A stretch of 54,260 bases of DNA from Bacillus sp. SG-1. GTDB lineage: Bacteria; Bacillota; Bacilli; Bacillales; Bacillaceae_B. A model generated the notes under the pieces. The model saw only the letters and a program-made list of their open reading frames with translations, was not told the origin of the DNA and made no database searches. Position 1 is the first letter of the stretch; the number at the start of each line of letters is the position of its first letter. The DNA lies in assembly GCF_000181495.1 (NCBI RefSeq), contig NZ_ABCF01000015.1:1-54260 (forward strand), read 5' to 3'. Made by a program: the position numbers and the translations under genes. Shown here piece after piece: positions 1-10,202 of this stretch.

Positions 1-145
1 TTCGCCTTAACTGGATGAAGGGGTTTATTTTTGTATTCTGGAAAGACTGGCTTAATCATCGACAGCAAAACCAGCCCCTGCTTTTTGTTTATTCCGCATA
101 GTTTTGCTAAACTGAAATCAATTAATGATATAGGGCGGTAACGTG

Positions 146-1156
146 ATGAATAAAGGTAGCAAAGATAATAAAATCGTTTATTTTCCGCAGTTGAAGGAGA
201 GGCTTTTTGAAAAAGGGATAGATGCGCTTCAAAACAGTCATCTGGACCAGGCTGTGCAATTTTTGGAGCAGGCGTATGAAATGGATCCGGAAGATGGAGA
301 GGTCGGACCTGCCCTGGTCGTGGCTTTATATGAGGGTAAAAAGTATCAGCGCGCGAAAGAGATTTGCAGAGAACTGCTCCTGGAAGGACAAGGAGACTAC
401 TTTAAAGTTGTTGAATTATATGTAATGATTCTTATACAGTTAAATGAACATAATGAAGTGGTCAGCACCTTGAGCGCTTTGTTTGATGAGAAGGAAGTCC
501 CTTTTGAAAAAGAAGAGCACTTCGGCAAACTGCTGTCATTCAGCAAAAGGGTGCTTGAAGGAAAAGAGGCTCCTGCTCCTGGGCGTCCTGATGAAGCTCA
601 AGTAACTGAAGAAAAAACAATCCTGGAAGGGAAAGACCTGCAAGAGCAGACCTTTATTTTGGCAGAGCTTGTGAACCGGAATATACGTCCGTATCTTCCA
701 GAACTGTTGACAGCGTTGAAAAATGAAGAAACCCACCCATTCATTGGAACGATGATAGTGAATGTCCTTCGGGAGCATGGCTTCAATGAAGAGGTAGAGG
801 TGAAGAAATTCGGCAAGGTGATGACCTGCATACCTGCAAATCTGGAAGAGGTGTTCCAAACCGAATACTTTACTTCAGTGGCGGAAGGGATTGAGGATCT
901 GGTTGCACAGAGAAACCCTACCTTGCTTCAGCAGGTGAGAGAAACCTTTACCCGTCACAGTTTCCTGCTTTACCCGGGGGAGTTTGAATGGCCTGCGGAG
1001 AAGGTATCGATTGCTTATCTCCTTTACGGTCTCCAGCTTTATGGAGAAGATCCTTCAGATATAGGACTGGATGAAGAAAAAACAGATGATGCAGTGATTA
1101 AATCTATTGAATCATTTATTCTTGAACTGGAAAAGGTGACCTCCCCGGTGCTGTAA
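146..1156 (+). CDS. ysoA: TPR-repeat protein, YsoA-like
   Basis: Soluble 336-residue protein of unknown biochemical role. Residues about 20-95 form helical pairs typical of tetratricopeptide repeats (a GIDALQNSHLDQAVQFLEQA-type unit followed by a second), so it probably binds another protein. The rest is helical and acidic, without a signal peptide or membrane segment. It lies directly upstream of tig, as ysoA does in B. subtilis, and that position is the main basis for the name. An AGGGCGG ribosome site lies 7 bases before the ATG at 146; a GTG at 143 is directly in front of it and would add one residue. No function should be inferred beyond protein-protein interaction. Confidence 0.8.
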   Translation: MNKGSKDNKIVYFPQLKERLFEKGIDALQNSHLDQAVQFLEQAYEMDPEDGEVGPALVVALYEGKKYQRAKEICRELLLEGQGDYFKVVELYVMILIQLNEHNEVVSTLSALFDEKEVPFEKEEHFGKLLSFSKRVLEGKEAPAPGRPDEAQVTEEKTILEGKDLQEQTFILAELVNRNIRPYLPELLTALKNEETHPFIGTMIVNVLREHGFNEEVEVKKFGKVMTCIPANLEEVFQTEYFTSVAEGIEDLVAQRNPTLLQQVRETFTRHSFLLYPGEFEWPAEKVSIAYLLYGLQLYGEDPSDIGLDEEKTDDAVIKSIESFILELEKVTSPVL

Positions 1157-1190
1157 GCAAATATAGGAAACTTGTTTTTACGGCTATGAG

Positions 1191-1218
1191 TTGAAAGAAG
1201 GATTCCATATGTTATAAT
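1191..1218 (+). promoter_or_regulatory. sigma-A promoter of tig
   Basis: TTGAAA (1191-1196) and a perfect TATAAT (1213-1218) are separated by 16 bases. The predicted leader is about 115 nt and has a short palindrome (CTATAAT-CA-ATTATAG) just before the ribosome site. Confidence 0.65.
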
Positions 1219-1342
1219 ATAATGGTTGCAATGTGAAGATTTTTCATATTCGAAGGGATAGTGCTTTTGTTACATAGCAAACCTATCTAAATATTTATTT
1301 TGTATTAACTATAATCAATTATAGATTGTTGGAGGGAAAAGT

Positions 1343-2626
1343 ATGTCTGCTAAATGGGAAAAGCAAGAAGGGAACCAAGGGGTTCTTACAATTGAGGTAG
1401 ATGCAGATACAGTAAACAACGGTTTAGACGCTGCATTTAAAAAAGTAGTAAAGCAAGTAAATGTACCTGGATTCCGTAAAGGTAAAATGCCTCGCGGTAT
1501 GTTTGAAAAACGTTTTGGTGTAGAATCTCTATACCAGGATGCACTTGATGTAATTCTTCCAGAAGCTTATGCAAAAGCTGTTGAAGAAACAGGCATCCAG
1601 CCGGTTGATCGTCCGGATATCGATATCGAACAAATGGAAAAAGGCAAAGAGCTTATCTTCAAAGCGACAGTAACTGTTAAGCCTGAAGTTAAACTTGGCG
1701 AATACAAAAGTCTTGAAGTAGAGAAAATGGACACAGAAGTTACTTCTGAAGACGTAGAGAACGAATTGAAATCTCTTCAAGAAAAGCAAGCTGAACTTGC
1801 TGTTAAAGAAGGCGCAGCAGAAAACGGCGATACAGTCGTAATCGATTTCGAAGGTTTCGTTGATGGAGAAGCGTTCGAAGGCGGTAAAGCTGAAAACTAT
1901 TCTCTTGAATTAGGTTCTGGTTCTTTCATCCCTGGTTTCGAAGAGCAATTGGTAGGTCTTGAAGCAGGAGCAGAGAAAGAAGTTGAAGTAAGTTTCCCAG
2001 AGGAATACCATGCTGCTGAACTTGCTGGCAAGCCTGCAGTTTTCAAGACAAAACTTCATGAGGTTAAAGCAAAAGAACTTCCTGAGCTTGATGATGAGTT
2101 CGCGAAGGATGCAGACGAAGAAGTTGAATCTCTTGATCAATTAAGAGAAAAAATCCAAAAGCGTCTTGAAGAATCCAAGAAAAACGAAGCAGATCAAACA
2201 CTTCGTGACACGCTAGTGGAAAAAGCTTCTGAAAATGCTGAAATGGACATTCCTGATGCAATGGTTGACACTGAAGTTGACCGCATGATGCAGGAGTTCG
2301 AACAACGCCTTCAAATGCAAGGAATGAACTTGGATCTTTACTTCCAATTCTCTGGCCAAAAAGAAGAAGATCTTCGCGGTCAAATGAAAGAGGATGCTGC
2401 AAAGCGTGTACGCACTAACTTGACTCTTGAAGCTATTGCTGACGCAGAGAACCTTGAAATTTCTGATGAAGAAGCAGAAGAAGAAGTAAACAAACTGGCT
2501 GAACAGTACAATATGGCTGCGGACAACATCAAGCAAGCTCTTGGCGGTCTTGATAACTTGAAAGCAGATCTTAAAATCCGCAAAGCTGTAGAAGTTCTTG
2601 TGGATAACAGCAAGACTGTTGCATAA
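1343..2626 (+). CDS. tig: trigger factor, ribosome-associated chaperone and prolyl isomerase
   Basis: Binds at the ribosomal exit tunnel and assists folding of nascent chains, with peptidyl-prolyl cis-trans isomerase activity. The N-terminal ribosome-binding domain carries the [10 protein letters not shown] signature (about residues 43-52). An FKBP-type isomerase domain follows at about 155-245 ([20 protein letters not shown], then [13 protein letters not shown]). The C-terminal helical arms form the chaperone cradle. The length of 427 residues is normal for the family. The ATG follows a strong GGAGGG site. It has its own promoter upstream and a terminator downstream, so it appears monocistronic, and the neighbouring clpX continues the protein quality-control theme. 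Confidence 0.98.
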   Translation: MSAKWEKQEGNQGVLTIEVDADTVNNGLDAAFKKVVKQVNVPGFRKGKMPRGMFEKRFGVESLYQDALDVILPEAYAKAVEETGIQPVDRPDIDIEQMEKGKELIFKATVTVKPEVKLGEYKSLEVEKMDTEVTSEDVENELKSLQEKQAELAVKEGAAENGDTVVIDFEGFVDGEAFEGGKAENYSLELGSGSFIPGFEEQLVGLEAGAEKEVEVSFPEEYHAAELAGKPAVFKTKLHEVKAKELPELDDEFAKDADEEVESLDQLREKIQKRLEESKKNEADQTLRDTLVEKASENAEMDIPDAMVDTEVDRMMQEFEQRLQMQGMNLDLYFQFSGQKEEDLRGQMKEDAAKRVRTNLTLEAIADAENLEISDEEAEEEVNKLAEQYNMAADNIKQALGGLDNLKADLKIRKAVEVLVDNSKTVA

Positions 2627-2640
2627 TAATAACTATAGAT

Positions 2641-2673
2641 ACAAGGCGCGAGTTTAATCGTGCCTTGTTTTAT
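2641..2673 (+). terminator. rho-independent terminator after tig
   Basis: ACAAGGCGCGA pairs with TCGTGCCTTGT (one mismatch or wobble) around an 8-base loop and is followed by TTT-A-T. It separates tig from clpX. Confidence 0.75.
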
Positions 2674-2907
2674 AAAATACGAAAAAAACTATTGGTCTTG
2701 CCGGCTTACCCTAAAGGGAAACCTTTACAATCAAATTACATAATCACATAATCAGGAATAGGATAGACGTTTTTTGGATAAAGCTTAATAAGCGGGCAGA
2801 ATATCGTAAGGTCGTTTAATTTCCTTTCCGGACATATAGTATGATAAAATGCAATACATAACTTGAATTTTTGAAACGACATAGCTTTCTATAAGGGGTG
2901 AATTTCA

Positions 2908-4182
2908 TTGTTTAAATTTAACGATGAAAAAGGACAGTTGAAATGTTCTTTTTGTGGTAAGACACAAGATCAGGTCCGTAAGCTAGTAGCGGGACCAGGT
3001 GTATATATATGTGACGAATGCATCGAGCTTTGTACCGAGATCGTAGAAGAAGAGCTTGGAACAGAAGAAGAAGTTGAGTTTAAAGATGTTCCAAAACCGA
3101 AAGAAATCAGGGAAATCCTTGATGAGTACGTTATCGGCCAGGAACAGGCTAAGAAATCATTGGCAGTAGCGGTATATAACCATTACAAACGTATCAATTC
3201 AAACAGCAAAGTGGATGATGTTGAACTTTCAAAAAGTAACATTGCCATGATTGGACCTACAGGAAGCGGTAAAACACTTCTTGCCCAGACATTGGCCCGT
3301 ATTCTGAATGTACCATTTGCTATTGCAGATGCTACATCACTTACAGAAGCGGGATATGTAGGGGAAGATGTTGAAAACATCTTGTTAAAACTGATCCAGG
3401 CTGCTGACTATGATGTAGAAAAAGCAGAACGCGGCATCATCTACATCGATGAAATTGATAAAGTAGCCAGAAAATCTGAAAACCCGTCCATCACTAGAGA
3501 TGTTTCAGGTGAAGGTGTTCAGCAGGCATTGCTGAAGATTCTTGAAGGTACGGTTGCAAGTGTTCCTCCTCAAGGAGGCAGAAAGCATCCTCATCAGGAA
3601 TTCATCCAGATTGATACTTCCAATATCCTGTTCATCTGCGGTGGAGCGTTTGACGGAATTGAGCAGATTGTCAAGAGACGCCTTGGCCAAAAAGTCATCG
3701 GTTTCGGTTCTGATCCTAAGACTGTCAATGTTGACAATGATAAATCTTTACTCGCAAAAGTTGTGCCTGAAGATTTATTGAAATTCGGTTTGATCCCTGA
3801 ATTCATCGGTCGTCTGCCGGTTATCTCAAGCTTAACGCCTCTTGATGAGGATGCGCTTGTGGAAATCCTGACTAAACCGAAGAATGCCCTGGTCAAACAA
3901 TACCAAAAAATGCTTGAACTTGATCAGGTTGAATTGGAATTCGAAGAAGATGCACTTAGAGAAATTGCCAACAAAGCAATTGAACGCAAAACCGGTGCCC
4001 GCGGTCTGCGTTCCATCATTGAGAGCATCATGCTTGAAGTCATGTTCGATCTTCCTTCAAGAGAAGACATTAAAAAATGTATCATTACACCAGGTACAGT
4101 CACAGATAGCGAAGCACCAAAGCTTCTGTTGGAAGACGGTACAATTATTGAAGGTAACGACGAAGAGAAGACATCTGCATAA
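2908..4182 (+). CDS. clpX: ClpX, ATPase subunit of the ClpXP protease
   Basis: AAA+ unfoldase that recognises tagged or regulatory substrates and threads them into the ClpP chamber. The N-terminal zinc-binding domain has four cysteines (C13, C16, C35, C38). The ATPase core has Walker A GPTGSGKT (near residue 114), Walker [10 protein letters not shown], and the IGF loop that docks on ClpP (QKVIGFGSD). At 424 residues it is full length. The start is TTG, 7 bases after AAGGGGTGA, and gives the conserved N-terminus MFKFN...[10 protein letters not shown]; no better ATG exists. A strong terminator follows the gene. clpP is not in the window, as in B. subtilis, where it is unlinked. Confidence 0.98.
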   Translation: MFKFNDEKGQLKCSFCGKTQDQVRKLVAGPGVYICDECIELCTEIVEEELGTEEEVEFKDVPKPKEIREILDEYVIGQEQAKKSLAVAVYNHYKRINSNSKVDDVELSKSNIAMIGPTGSGKTLLAQTLARILNVPFAIADATSLTEAGYVGEDVENILLKLIQAADYDVEKAERGIIYIDEIDKVARKSENPSITRDVSGEGVQQALLKILEGTVASVPPQGGRKHPHQEFIQIDTSNILFICGGAFDGIEQIVKRRLGQKVIGFGSDPKTVNVDNDKSLLAKVVPEDLLKFGLIPEFIGRLPVISSLTPLDEDALVEILTKPKNALVKQYQKMLELDQVELEFEEDALREIANKAIERKTGARGLRSIIESIMLEVMFDLPSREDIKKCIITPGTVTDSEAPKLLLEDGTIIEGNDEEKTSA

Positions 4183-4198
4183 GAGATATATCATAAAA

Positions 4199-4235
4199 GG
4201 TCCTCCCGGCTATACGCCGGAGAGGACTTTTTTTA
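4199..4235 (+). terminator. rho-independent terminator after clpX
   Basis: GTCCTC-CCGGC pairs with GCCGGAGAGGAC (one bulged base) over a short TATAC loop, followed by seven T residues. Confidence 0.88.
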
Positions 4236-4286
4236 TAAAGGGGAATAGATCACATTATTTGTACAATAGCTTGAATGAAGGGGATA

Positions 4287-4573
4287 GTAAGTACACGAGT
4301 AGCAGGCGATGAGAGGACAGATGTACCAAGAATGTATCAAAGGGCCGAGAGTAAGTACATAAGTAGTGAGAAAAGAGTGGAGAGATGTATCAAAGAGCCA
4401 AGAGTAAGTACATAAGTAGTGAGAAAAGAGTGAAGTGGTGTATCAAGAAGCCGAAAGCAAGTGCATAAGTAGACGAAGAAGAGCGAAGAGATGTATCAAG
4501 AAGCCGAGTGTAAGTCATAAGTAGTCGAAGAAGAATGAAGAGATGTAATTAAGCATAGTAAGTACATAAGCCG
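4287..4573 (+). repeat. tandem array of about five 53-bp repeats, non-coding
   Basis: Units begin with GTAAGTACATAAGTAG or a close variant at 4287, 4351, 4404, 4457, 4510 and 4558. The three central steps are exactly 53 bases. The first step is longer (64) and the last shorter (48) and partial. Each unit also contains a GAAGAGATGTATCAAGAAGCCGA-like segment (given here as a consensus of variants). The period is not a multiple of three and stop codons occur in the frames, so the array is not a protein repeat. It fills the clpX-lonB gap of 639 bases together with about 240 bases of unremarkable AT-rich sequence (4574-4810), in which I see no gene. Confidence 0.85.
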
Positions 4574-4810
4574 TGGTAAAACAAAATAAATCTTTACCAA
4601 GTAAGGCGTGAAAGTTCAGCAGTTCTAATTGAAATGGGCTTTCTTAAAAAACTTATTGTAATTATCTGCCTTTCTCCGCATATTACTTTTGAAGTCAGCC
4701 ATCCAAAAGCGAAAACTCTGTTGGTCTACCCGGAAATTATTTCGTTTATTCTCCCGGTTTTGAAAATTCACTACGGAAAACCACACTTCAAATGTGTACC
4801 AGAAAAACTT

Positions 4811-4840
4811 GTTTATTCCGCCAGTCTCGAGGAGATACTA
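4811..4840 (+). promoter_or_regulatory. sigma-F promoter of lonB
   Basis: GTTTA (4811-4815), 15 bases, then GGAGATACTA (4831-4840). This matches every fixed position of the B. subtilis sigma-F consensus GywTA-n15-GgnrAnAnTw. It lies about 35 bases upstream of the lonB start. B. subtilis lonB is known to be a forespore sigma-F gene. Confidence 0.75.
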
Positions 4841-4874
4841 AATTTTACAACAAGTTATTACTGGAGGGAAAGGC

Positions 4875-6536
4875 ATGAGTTGGACAGGAATTGCATTGAT
4901 CATCCAACTGTTTTTCGGGGTGATTATCGGTTTATATTTTTGGAACTTATTAAAGAGTCAAAGAACGCAAAAGGTTTCGATTGACCGTGAGTCGAAAAAA
5001 GAGATGGAACAATTAAGAAAAATGCGATCCATCTCTTTATCTGAGCCGTTGTCGGAGAAAGTAAGACCGCAAAGTTTTGCTGATATCGTCGGGCAGGAGG
5101 ATGGAATCAAATCATTAAAGGCGGCTCTTTGCGGCCCGAACCCTCAGCATGTCCTCATTTATGGACCACCTGGTGTCGGAAAGACTGCAGCTGCAAGGCT
5201 GGTTCTTCAAGAAGCGAAAGACCAGATGAAATCCCCGTTCAGGAAATCCTCTGTCTTTGTAGAATTGGATGCTACAACCGCCAGATTTGATGAAAGAGGG
5301 ATTGCGGATCCATTAATCGGTTCTGTGCATGACCCCATTTACCAGGGAGCAGGAGCGATGGGACAGGCCGGGATTCCCCAGCCAAAGCAAGGTGCAGTGA
5401 CCAATGCCCATGGGGGAGTATTATTCATCGATGAGATAGGAGAGCTTCACCCTATACAGATGAACAAATTACTTAAAGTACTTGAAGATCGCAAAGTTTT
5501 TTTGGAAAGTGCTTACTATAGTGAAGAAAACACACAAATACCTACTCATATCCACGATATATTCAAAAACGGCCTCCCTGCCGACTTCAGGCTTGTAGGT
5601 GCTACAACGAGGACACCAAGTGAAATTCCACCCGCAATACGCTCAAGGTGTATGGAGGTCTTTTTCAGGGAATTGAATAAAGAAGAGGTAATGGAAGTTG
5701 CCTTGAATGCTTCTGAAAAAGTGGACATATCCATCAGCCAAGCAGGGGTCGAGCTTCTTGCATCCTATGCCAGAAATGGGAGGGAAGCCGTTAACATGGT
5801 GCAGATTGTTGCCGGGCTTGCCATTACGGAGAACAGGCAATCCATTGATGACAAGGATATTGAATGGATGATTCAATCCAGCCAGCTTTCCCCGCGAATG
5901 GATCGGAAAATTGATGGAAAACCAGTCATTGGCTTAGTAAACGGACTAGCTGTAACTGGTCCTAATACAGGTTCATTATTGGAGATTGAAGTCACGGTCA
6001 TCCCTGCAGTTGATAAGGGAAGCGTTAATATAACAGGTATTGTAGAGGAAGAGAGTATCGGTGACAAAGGAAAATCCATCAGAAGAAAGAGCATGGCGAA
6101 AGGATCAATTGAGAATGTCCTGACGGTATTGCGCTCCATGGGTGTTCCTGCTGACCAATATGATATCCATGTCAATTTCCCGGGAGGCATACCGGTCGAC
6201 GGACCATCAGCGGGAATTGCGATGGCTACAGGAATCTATTCAGCAATTTACCGAATCCCCGTAAAATCTGACATCGCTTTAACGGGAGAAATCAGTATCC
6301 ATGGTTTTGTCAAACCGGTTGGAGGCGTATACCCTAAAGTGAAGGCAGCTAAATTGGCTGGAGCTAAATCTGCTATCATTCCATATGAAAATATGGGGGC
6401 TCTTCTCCAGGAAATAGAGGGAATAGAAGTGAAGCCGGTAAAACACCTGCAAGAGGTGTTCAACATTGCCCTCGATAAAGAAAAACCGGAGGAAGAGATA
6501 GCATTCAATGATAAAGTGAATAAGAAAAGCGTATAA
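4875..6536 (+). CDS. lonB: LonB, membrane-anchored ATP-dependent protease
   Basis: Lon-family protease of the LonB type, without the N-terminal substrate domain of LonA. One transmembrane helix lies at residues 4-22 (GIALIIQLFFGVIIGLYFW). The AAA+ domain has Walker A GPPGVGKT (near 96) and Walker B GGVLFIDEIGEL. The C-terminal serine-lysine protease domain contains VDGPSAGIA with the catalytic serine. It has 553 residues, close to the B. subtilis protein. The ATG has a GGAGGG site 7 bases upstream. The perfect sigma-F promoter match just upstream points to forespore expression, and in B. subtilis LonB is made in the forespore. Exact substrates cannot be read from the sequence. Confidence 0.96.
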   Translation: MSWTGIALIIQLFFGVIIGLYFWNLLKSQRTQKVSIDRESKKEMEQLRKMRSISLSEPLSEKVRPQSFADIVGQEDGIKSLKAALCGPNPQHVLIYGPPGVGKTAAARLVLQEAKDQMKSPFRKSSVFVELDATTARFDERGIADPLIGSVHDPIYQGAGAMGQAGIPQPKQGAVTNAHGGVLFIDEIGELHPIQMNKLLKVLEDRKVFLESAYYSEENTQIPTHIHDIFKNGLPADFRLVGATTRTPSEIPPAIRSRCMEVFFRELNKEEVMEVALNASEKVDISISQAGVELLASYARNGREAVNMVQIVAGLAITENRQSIDDKDIEWMIQSSQLSPRMDRKIDGKPVIGLVNGLAVTGPNTGSLLEIEVTVIPAVDKGSVNITGIVEEESIGDKGKSIRRKSMAKGSIENVLTVLRSMGVPADQYDIHVNFPGGIPVDGPSAGIAMATGIYSAIYRIPVKSDIALTGEISIHGFVKPVGGVYPKVKAAKLAGAKSAIIPYENMGALLQEIEGIEVKPVKHLQEVFNIALDKEKPEEEIAFNDKVNKKSV

Positions 6537-6917
6537 TCTCCTGAAGGAATTTTCGGTTTAAGTCATCACCTATAGAGGAAAACGATAAGTGTACCCTAAG
6601 CATAATTCATGAAGGAAACAGTTTTTATAGGTAAAATGAGAGGGAGGGGGTACAACAGTCCTCCCTCTTATATTCGAATAGGTCTATTTGCTTTTATAAA
6701 AGGCTGTTTTCGTATAGATTGTTGCTTTTGGAAAAATCCCTAGTGCCGGATTTTTCCCCTGGTACAAGGTTTTTTCTCTCTGAACAGGGAGAGCAGCTCT
6801 TTTCTTCCTGCCTTACCAGGATATATCGTGTGAATGATGGCTTTATTTTTCGAAATTCATATTAAATAGAACAAAGTTTGAGAAAAGAGCCTTATAAAAA
6901 GCCCCGCCCCTATAAAA
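6537..6917. other. lonB-lonA intergenic region with serial hairpins
   Basis: There is no gene here. Two strong inverted repeats are visible: AGAGGGAGG/CCTCCCTCT around a 12-base loop (6639-6668), and GGAAAAATCC/GGATTTTTCC around 8 bases (6730-6757). A weaker CTCTCT...GGGAGAG pair lies near 6775-6800. None has a clean T-run directly after the stem. They may be 3' processing or termination sites for lonB. Confidence 0.5.
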
Positions 6918-6946
6918 TGGACACTTATTTATAAATAAGATAGAAT
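6918..6946 (+). promoter_or_regulatory. sigma-A promoter of lonA
   Basis: TGGACA (6918-6923), a 17-base spacer, then TAGAAT (6941-6946); each box matches five of six consensus positions. No CtsR direct repeat or CIRCE element was seen near it. Confidence 0.65.
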
Positions 6947-6998
6947 TGTACAAAGACTTATCAGAAGCAAAAGGGCAAGAATATTTGGAGGTGTATTT

Positions 6999-9332
6999 AT
7001 GGCAAAACAAAAAGAATTAACTCTTCCCCTCCTTCCATTAAGAGGTTTGCTTGTTTATCCAACTATGGTCCTTCATTTAGATGTCGGACGTGACCGGTCA
7101 GTACAGGCGCTTGAAAAAGCAATGGTGGATGACCAATATATATTTCTGACTACCCAAAAGGATATGAATATAGATGAACCAGGCGTTGACGATTTTTATA
7201 AAATGGGGACGCTGACAAAGGTTAAACAGATGCTTAAGCTTCCTAATGGAACGATCCGGGTGCTCGTGGAAGGTATTCAGAGAGCTGAAGTAAGTAACTT
7301 TACTAATGAAGAAAAGTTTTATGAAGTTAACATTTTCACACATGAAGACAGTGATGAAAAAGAATCGGAAACAGAAGCGCTAATGAGGACGCTTTTGAAT
7401 TACTTCGAACAATACATAAAGCTTTCCAAAAAGGTATCTGCTGAAACGTATTCAACCGTATCAGATATAGACGAACCTGGAAGGCTTGCTGATATTGTCG
7501 CATCCCACCTTCCTTTAAAGATGAAGGAAAAACAAAATGTCCTTGAAACGCTGGATATTAAAGAACGGCTTCAGCTTGTGATTCAAACGATCAACAATGA
7601 AAAAGAAGTATTGAATCTGGAGAAAAAAATCGGGCAGCGTGTCAAACGTTCAATGGAGCGCACTCAAAAAGAATATTACTTGAGAGAGCAAATGAAGGCT
7701 ATCCAGAAGGAACTTGGCGACAAAGAAGGAAAGACTGGCGAAATTGAAGAGTTGACCAAGCGAATTGCCGAAGCAGAGATGCCGGAATCGGTTGAGAAAA
7801 CGGTGTTAAAAGAACTGGGAAGATATGAAAAAGTCCCGACAAGTTCTGCTGAAAGCTCTGTCATCAGGAACTATATCGAGTGGCTTATTTCTCTTCCATG
7901 GTCTGCACAGACAGAGGATGACCTTGATATTAAAAAGGCAGAGGAAATCCTTAACCGCGAGCATTTTGGGCTTGAAAAGGTAAAGGAACGTGTGCTGGAA
8001 TATCTGGCTGTCCAAAAACTGACGCAATCCTTAAGAGGTCCAATTCTTTGCCTTGCAGGACCTCCTGGTGTCGGTAAAACAAGTCTCGCTAAATCTGTGG
8101 CGGAATCCCTTGGAAGAAATTTTGTCCGCGTTTCACTCGGCGGTGTGCGTGATGAATCGGAAATCCGCGGCCATAGACGTACTTATGTAGGGGCGATGCC
8201 GGGCCGAGTTATCCAAGGTATGAAGAAAGCGGGAACCATCAACCCGGTTTTCCTTCTGGATGAAATTGATAAGATGTCCAGCGATTTCAGGGGAGATCCT
8301 TCCTCTGCTATGCTGGAAGTATTGGATCCTGAACAAAATTCCAACTTCAGTGATCATTACATTGAGGAAACATATGATCTATCAAAGGTCATGTTCCTTG
8401 CCACGGCAAACGATCTTTCTACGATTCCGGGGCCTTTGCGTGACCGTATGGAGATTATTACAATTGCCGGTTATACAGAACTTGAAAAGATTAACATCGC
8501 TAAGAACCATCTCCTGCCAAAACAAATCAAAGAGAACGGCCTAACCAAATCTCAGCTTCAAGTAAGGGAAGACGCTCTTGAAGCAGTTGTCCGTTATTAT
8601 ACAAGAGAAGCCGGTGTCAGGGGATTGGAGCGGCAGCTGGCAACTTTATGCCGTAAAACAGCGAAAGTCATCGTCTCAGGAGAGAAAAAGAAAGTCATCA
8701 TTACAGAAAAGAATATTGAAGAATTCCTGGGAAAGAAGAAATTCCGTTATGGCCAGGCAGAATCAGAAAATCAGGTAGGTGTTGCTACCGGATTAGCTTA
8801 TACCTCTGTAGGGGGAGACACCTTGCAGATAGAAGTATCTCTTTCTCCGGGTAAAGGCAAGCTGGTTTTAACAGGTAAACTCGGTGATGTAATGAAAGAA
8901 TCCGCTCAAGCTGCTTTCAGTTATGTTAGGTCAAAAGCAAATGAGCTGAAACTTGAAGAAAATTTCCACGAAAAATATGACATCCATATACATGTTCCAG
9001 AAGGGGCAGTGCCTAAGGACGGTCCTTCAGCCGGTATTACTATCGCAACTGCCCTTGTGTCAGCCTTGACCGGGCGGGAAATAAAGCGTGAAATTGGTAT
9101 GACTGGAGAAATCACACTAAGAGGGCGTGTCCTTCCTATTGGCGGGCTGAAGGAAAAGACGCTAAGTGCACATCGTGCGGGACTTACAACCATCATTCTT
9201 CCGATTGACAATGAAAAGGATATTGATGATATCCCTGAAAGTGTCAGAAAGGATCTAAAGTTTGTACCGGTTTCCCATATAGAAGAAGTATTAGAAACAG
9301 CTTTAGTAGGTGAGAGAAGTGAAAGTAAATAA
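6999..9332 (+). CDS. lonA: LonA, ATP-dependent cytosolic protease
   Basis: General ATP-dependent serine protease that degrades misfolded and regulatory proteins. The N-terminal substrate-binding LON domain spans about residues 8-205 ([23 protein letters not shown]). A coiled-coil linker follows. The AAA+ module has Walker [10 protein letters not shown] (near residue 354) and Walker [10 protein letters not shown]. The protease domain has [10 protein letters not shown] with catalytic Ser677 and the partner lysine in GLKEKTLSA near 720. The 777-residue length is normal. The ATG follows GGAGG. Its 3' end overlaps the start of engB by 14 bases (with the GTG 9319 start), so the two genes are probably co-transcribed and translationally coupled. 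Confidence 0.97.
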   Translation: MAKQKELTLPLLPLRGLLVYPTMVLHLDVGRDRSVQALEKAMVDDQYIFLTTQKDMNIDEPGVDDFYKMGTLTKVKQMLKLPNGTIRVLVEGIQRAEVSNFTNEEKFYEVNIFTHEDSDEKESETEALMRTLLNYFEQYIKLSKKVSAETYSTVSDIDEPGRLADIVASHLPLKMKEKQNVLETLDIKERLQLVIQTINNEKEVLNLEKKIGQRVKRSMERTQKEYYLREQMKAIQKELGDKEGKTGEIEELTKRIAEAEMPESVEKTVLKELGRYEKVPTSSAESSVIRNYIEWLISLPWSAQTEDDLDIKKAEEILNREHFGLEKVKERVLEYLAVQKLTQSLRGPILCLAGPPGVGKTSLAKSVAESLGRNFVRVSLGGVRDESEIRGHRRTYVGAMPGRVIQGMKKAGTINPVFLLDEIDKMSSDFRGDPSSAMLEVLDPEQNSNFSDHYIEETYDLSKVMFLATANDLSTIPGPLRDRMEIITIAGYTELEKINIAKNHLLPKQIKENGLTKSQLQVREDALEAVVRYYTREAGVRGLERQLATLCRKTAKVIVSGEKKKVIITEKNIEEFLGKKKFRYGQAESENQVGVATGLAYTSVGGDTLQIEVSLSPGKGKLVLTGKLGDVMKESAQAAFSYVRSKANELKLEENFHEKYDIHIHVPEGAVPKDGPSAGITIATALVSALTGREIKREIGMTGEITLRGRVLPIGGLKEKTLSAHRAGLTTIILPIDNEKDIDDIPESVRKDLKFVPVSHIEEVLETALVGERSESK

Positions 9333-9900
9333 TGTAGAACTTGTAATAAGTGCTGTAAGGCCAGAGCAGTATCCGGGAGAATTTTTGCCGGAGTTTGCTC
9401 TGGCAGGCCGCTCCAACGTCGGGAAATCGTCGTTTATCAACCGGATGATCGGACGTAAAAGCATGGCAAGGATATCATCCAGACCAGGAAAGACGCAGAC
9501 TCTAAACTTTTATAAAATTGAAGAGAGTTTGTATTTTGTCGATGTTCCCGGTTATGGGTTTGCCAAAGTATCCAAAAAAGAACGTGAAGCATGGGGAAGA
9601 ATGATCGAAACCTATATCACAATGAGAGAACAGTTGAAAGCTGTGATTCAAATTGTGGACTTGCGTCATCCCCCTACTGAGGATGACATTATGATGTATG
9701 ATTTCTTGAAGCATAATGGCATCCCATGTGTCATTATCGCCACAAAGGCTGATAAGATTCCGAAAGGGAAATGGCAAAAGCACTTGAAAGTCACGAAAGA
9801 GGCGCTTGATATTGAAGAGGGAGATGAGATCATCCTCTTTTCATCAGAAACAGGCTTAGGCAAGGACCAGGTGTGGGCGGCGCTTAATTCAAGACGATAG
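9319..9900 (+). CDS. engB: EngB/YsxC, ribosome-assembly GTPase
   Basis: Essential small GTPase needed for assembly of the 50S ribosomal subunit. The motifs are G1 [10 protein letters not shown]2/switch region [12 protein letters not shown]3 DVPGYG, G4 TKAD and G5 FSSETG. I chose the GTG at 9319 (protein [13 protein letters not shown], 193 residues) because it has a GGTGAGA site at the right distance and aligns with known YsxC starts; a GTG at 9310 would add three residues. It overlaps the end of lonA, as in B. subtilis, and is followed by a strong terminator. Confidence 0.96.
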   Translation: MKVNNVELVISAVRPEQYPGEFLPEFALAGRSNVGKSSFINRMIGRKSMARISSRPGKTQTLNFYKIEESLYFVDVPGYGFAKVSKKEREAWGRMIETYITMREQLKAVIQIVDLRHPPTEDDIMMYDFLKHNGIPCVIIATKADKIPKGKWQKHLKVTKEALDIEEGDEIILFSSETGLGKDQVWAALNSRR

Positions 9901-9908
9901 GTATTTAA

Positions 9909-9940
9909 AAGGGATATCCATAGTGGATATCTCTTTTTTT
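9909..9940 (+). terminator. terminator of lonA-engB
   Basis: AGGGATATCCA pairs with TGGATATCTCT (one wobble) around TAG and is followed by seven or more T residues. Confidence 0.88.
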
Positions 9941-10202
9941 AATGCAATTAATAAGTAATTCCAATATTATCAATTGAATTACTTTTCTGATGTTTGGAAC
10001 ATATCGAAGCAGGGAAAGGAAAAGTAAGGATTTATGGGCAAATGAATGTATTTAAAAGGAATAGAGTGGCTTGCTTGACCTAAGGCCTGTATTCACTTGA
10101 ATTTACAGACTTATCATTAAATTTGAATTTTGTGAATTATACATTAGTTTGCTACCATAATATCTAGGGTCTAAAAAAGATTAGAGGGGGAACTAAAGAA
10201 AA
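9941..10202. other. intergenic region before the amino-acid transporter
   Basis: No gene is seen. An inverted repeat AAGTAATTC/GAATTACTT spans 9953-9984 and ends in TT. Before the transporter, 10126-10140 resembles a CodY box (AATTTTCWGAAAATT) at only about 11 of 15 positions, too weak to call. A GAGGGGG ribosome site precedes the next gene. The promoter could not be fixed with confidence. Confidence 0.4.

Noticed and set aside
4287..4573. Possible CRISPR array
   Set aside because: The whole 53-bp period is repeated with gradual divergence; there are no unique spacers between constant repeats and no cas genes.
4634..4984. 116-residue open frame upstream of and overlapping lonB
   Set aside because: No ribosome site, overlaps the sigma-F promoter and the lonB coding start in another frame, and its sequence has no recognisable features.
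10126..10140. CodY-like box upstream of the ABC transporter
   Set aside because: Only about 11 of 15 positions match the palindromic consensus; such matches are common in AT-rich intergenic DNA.
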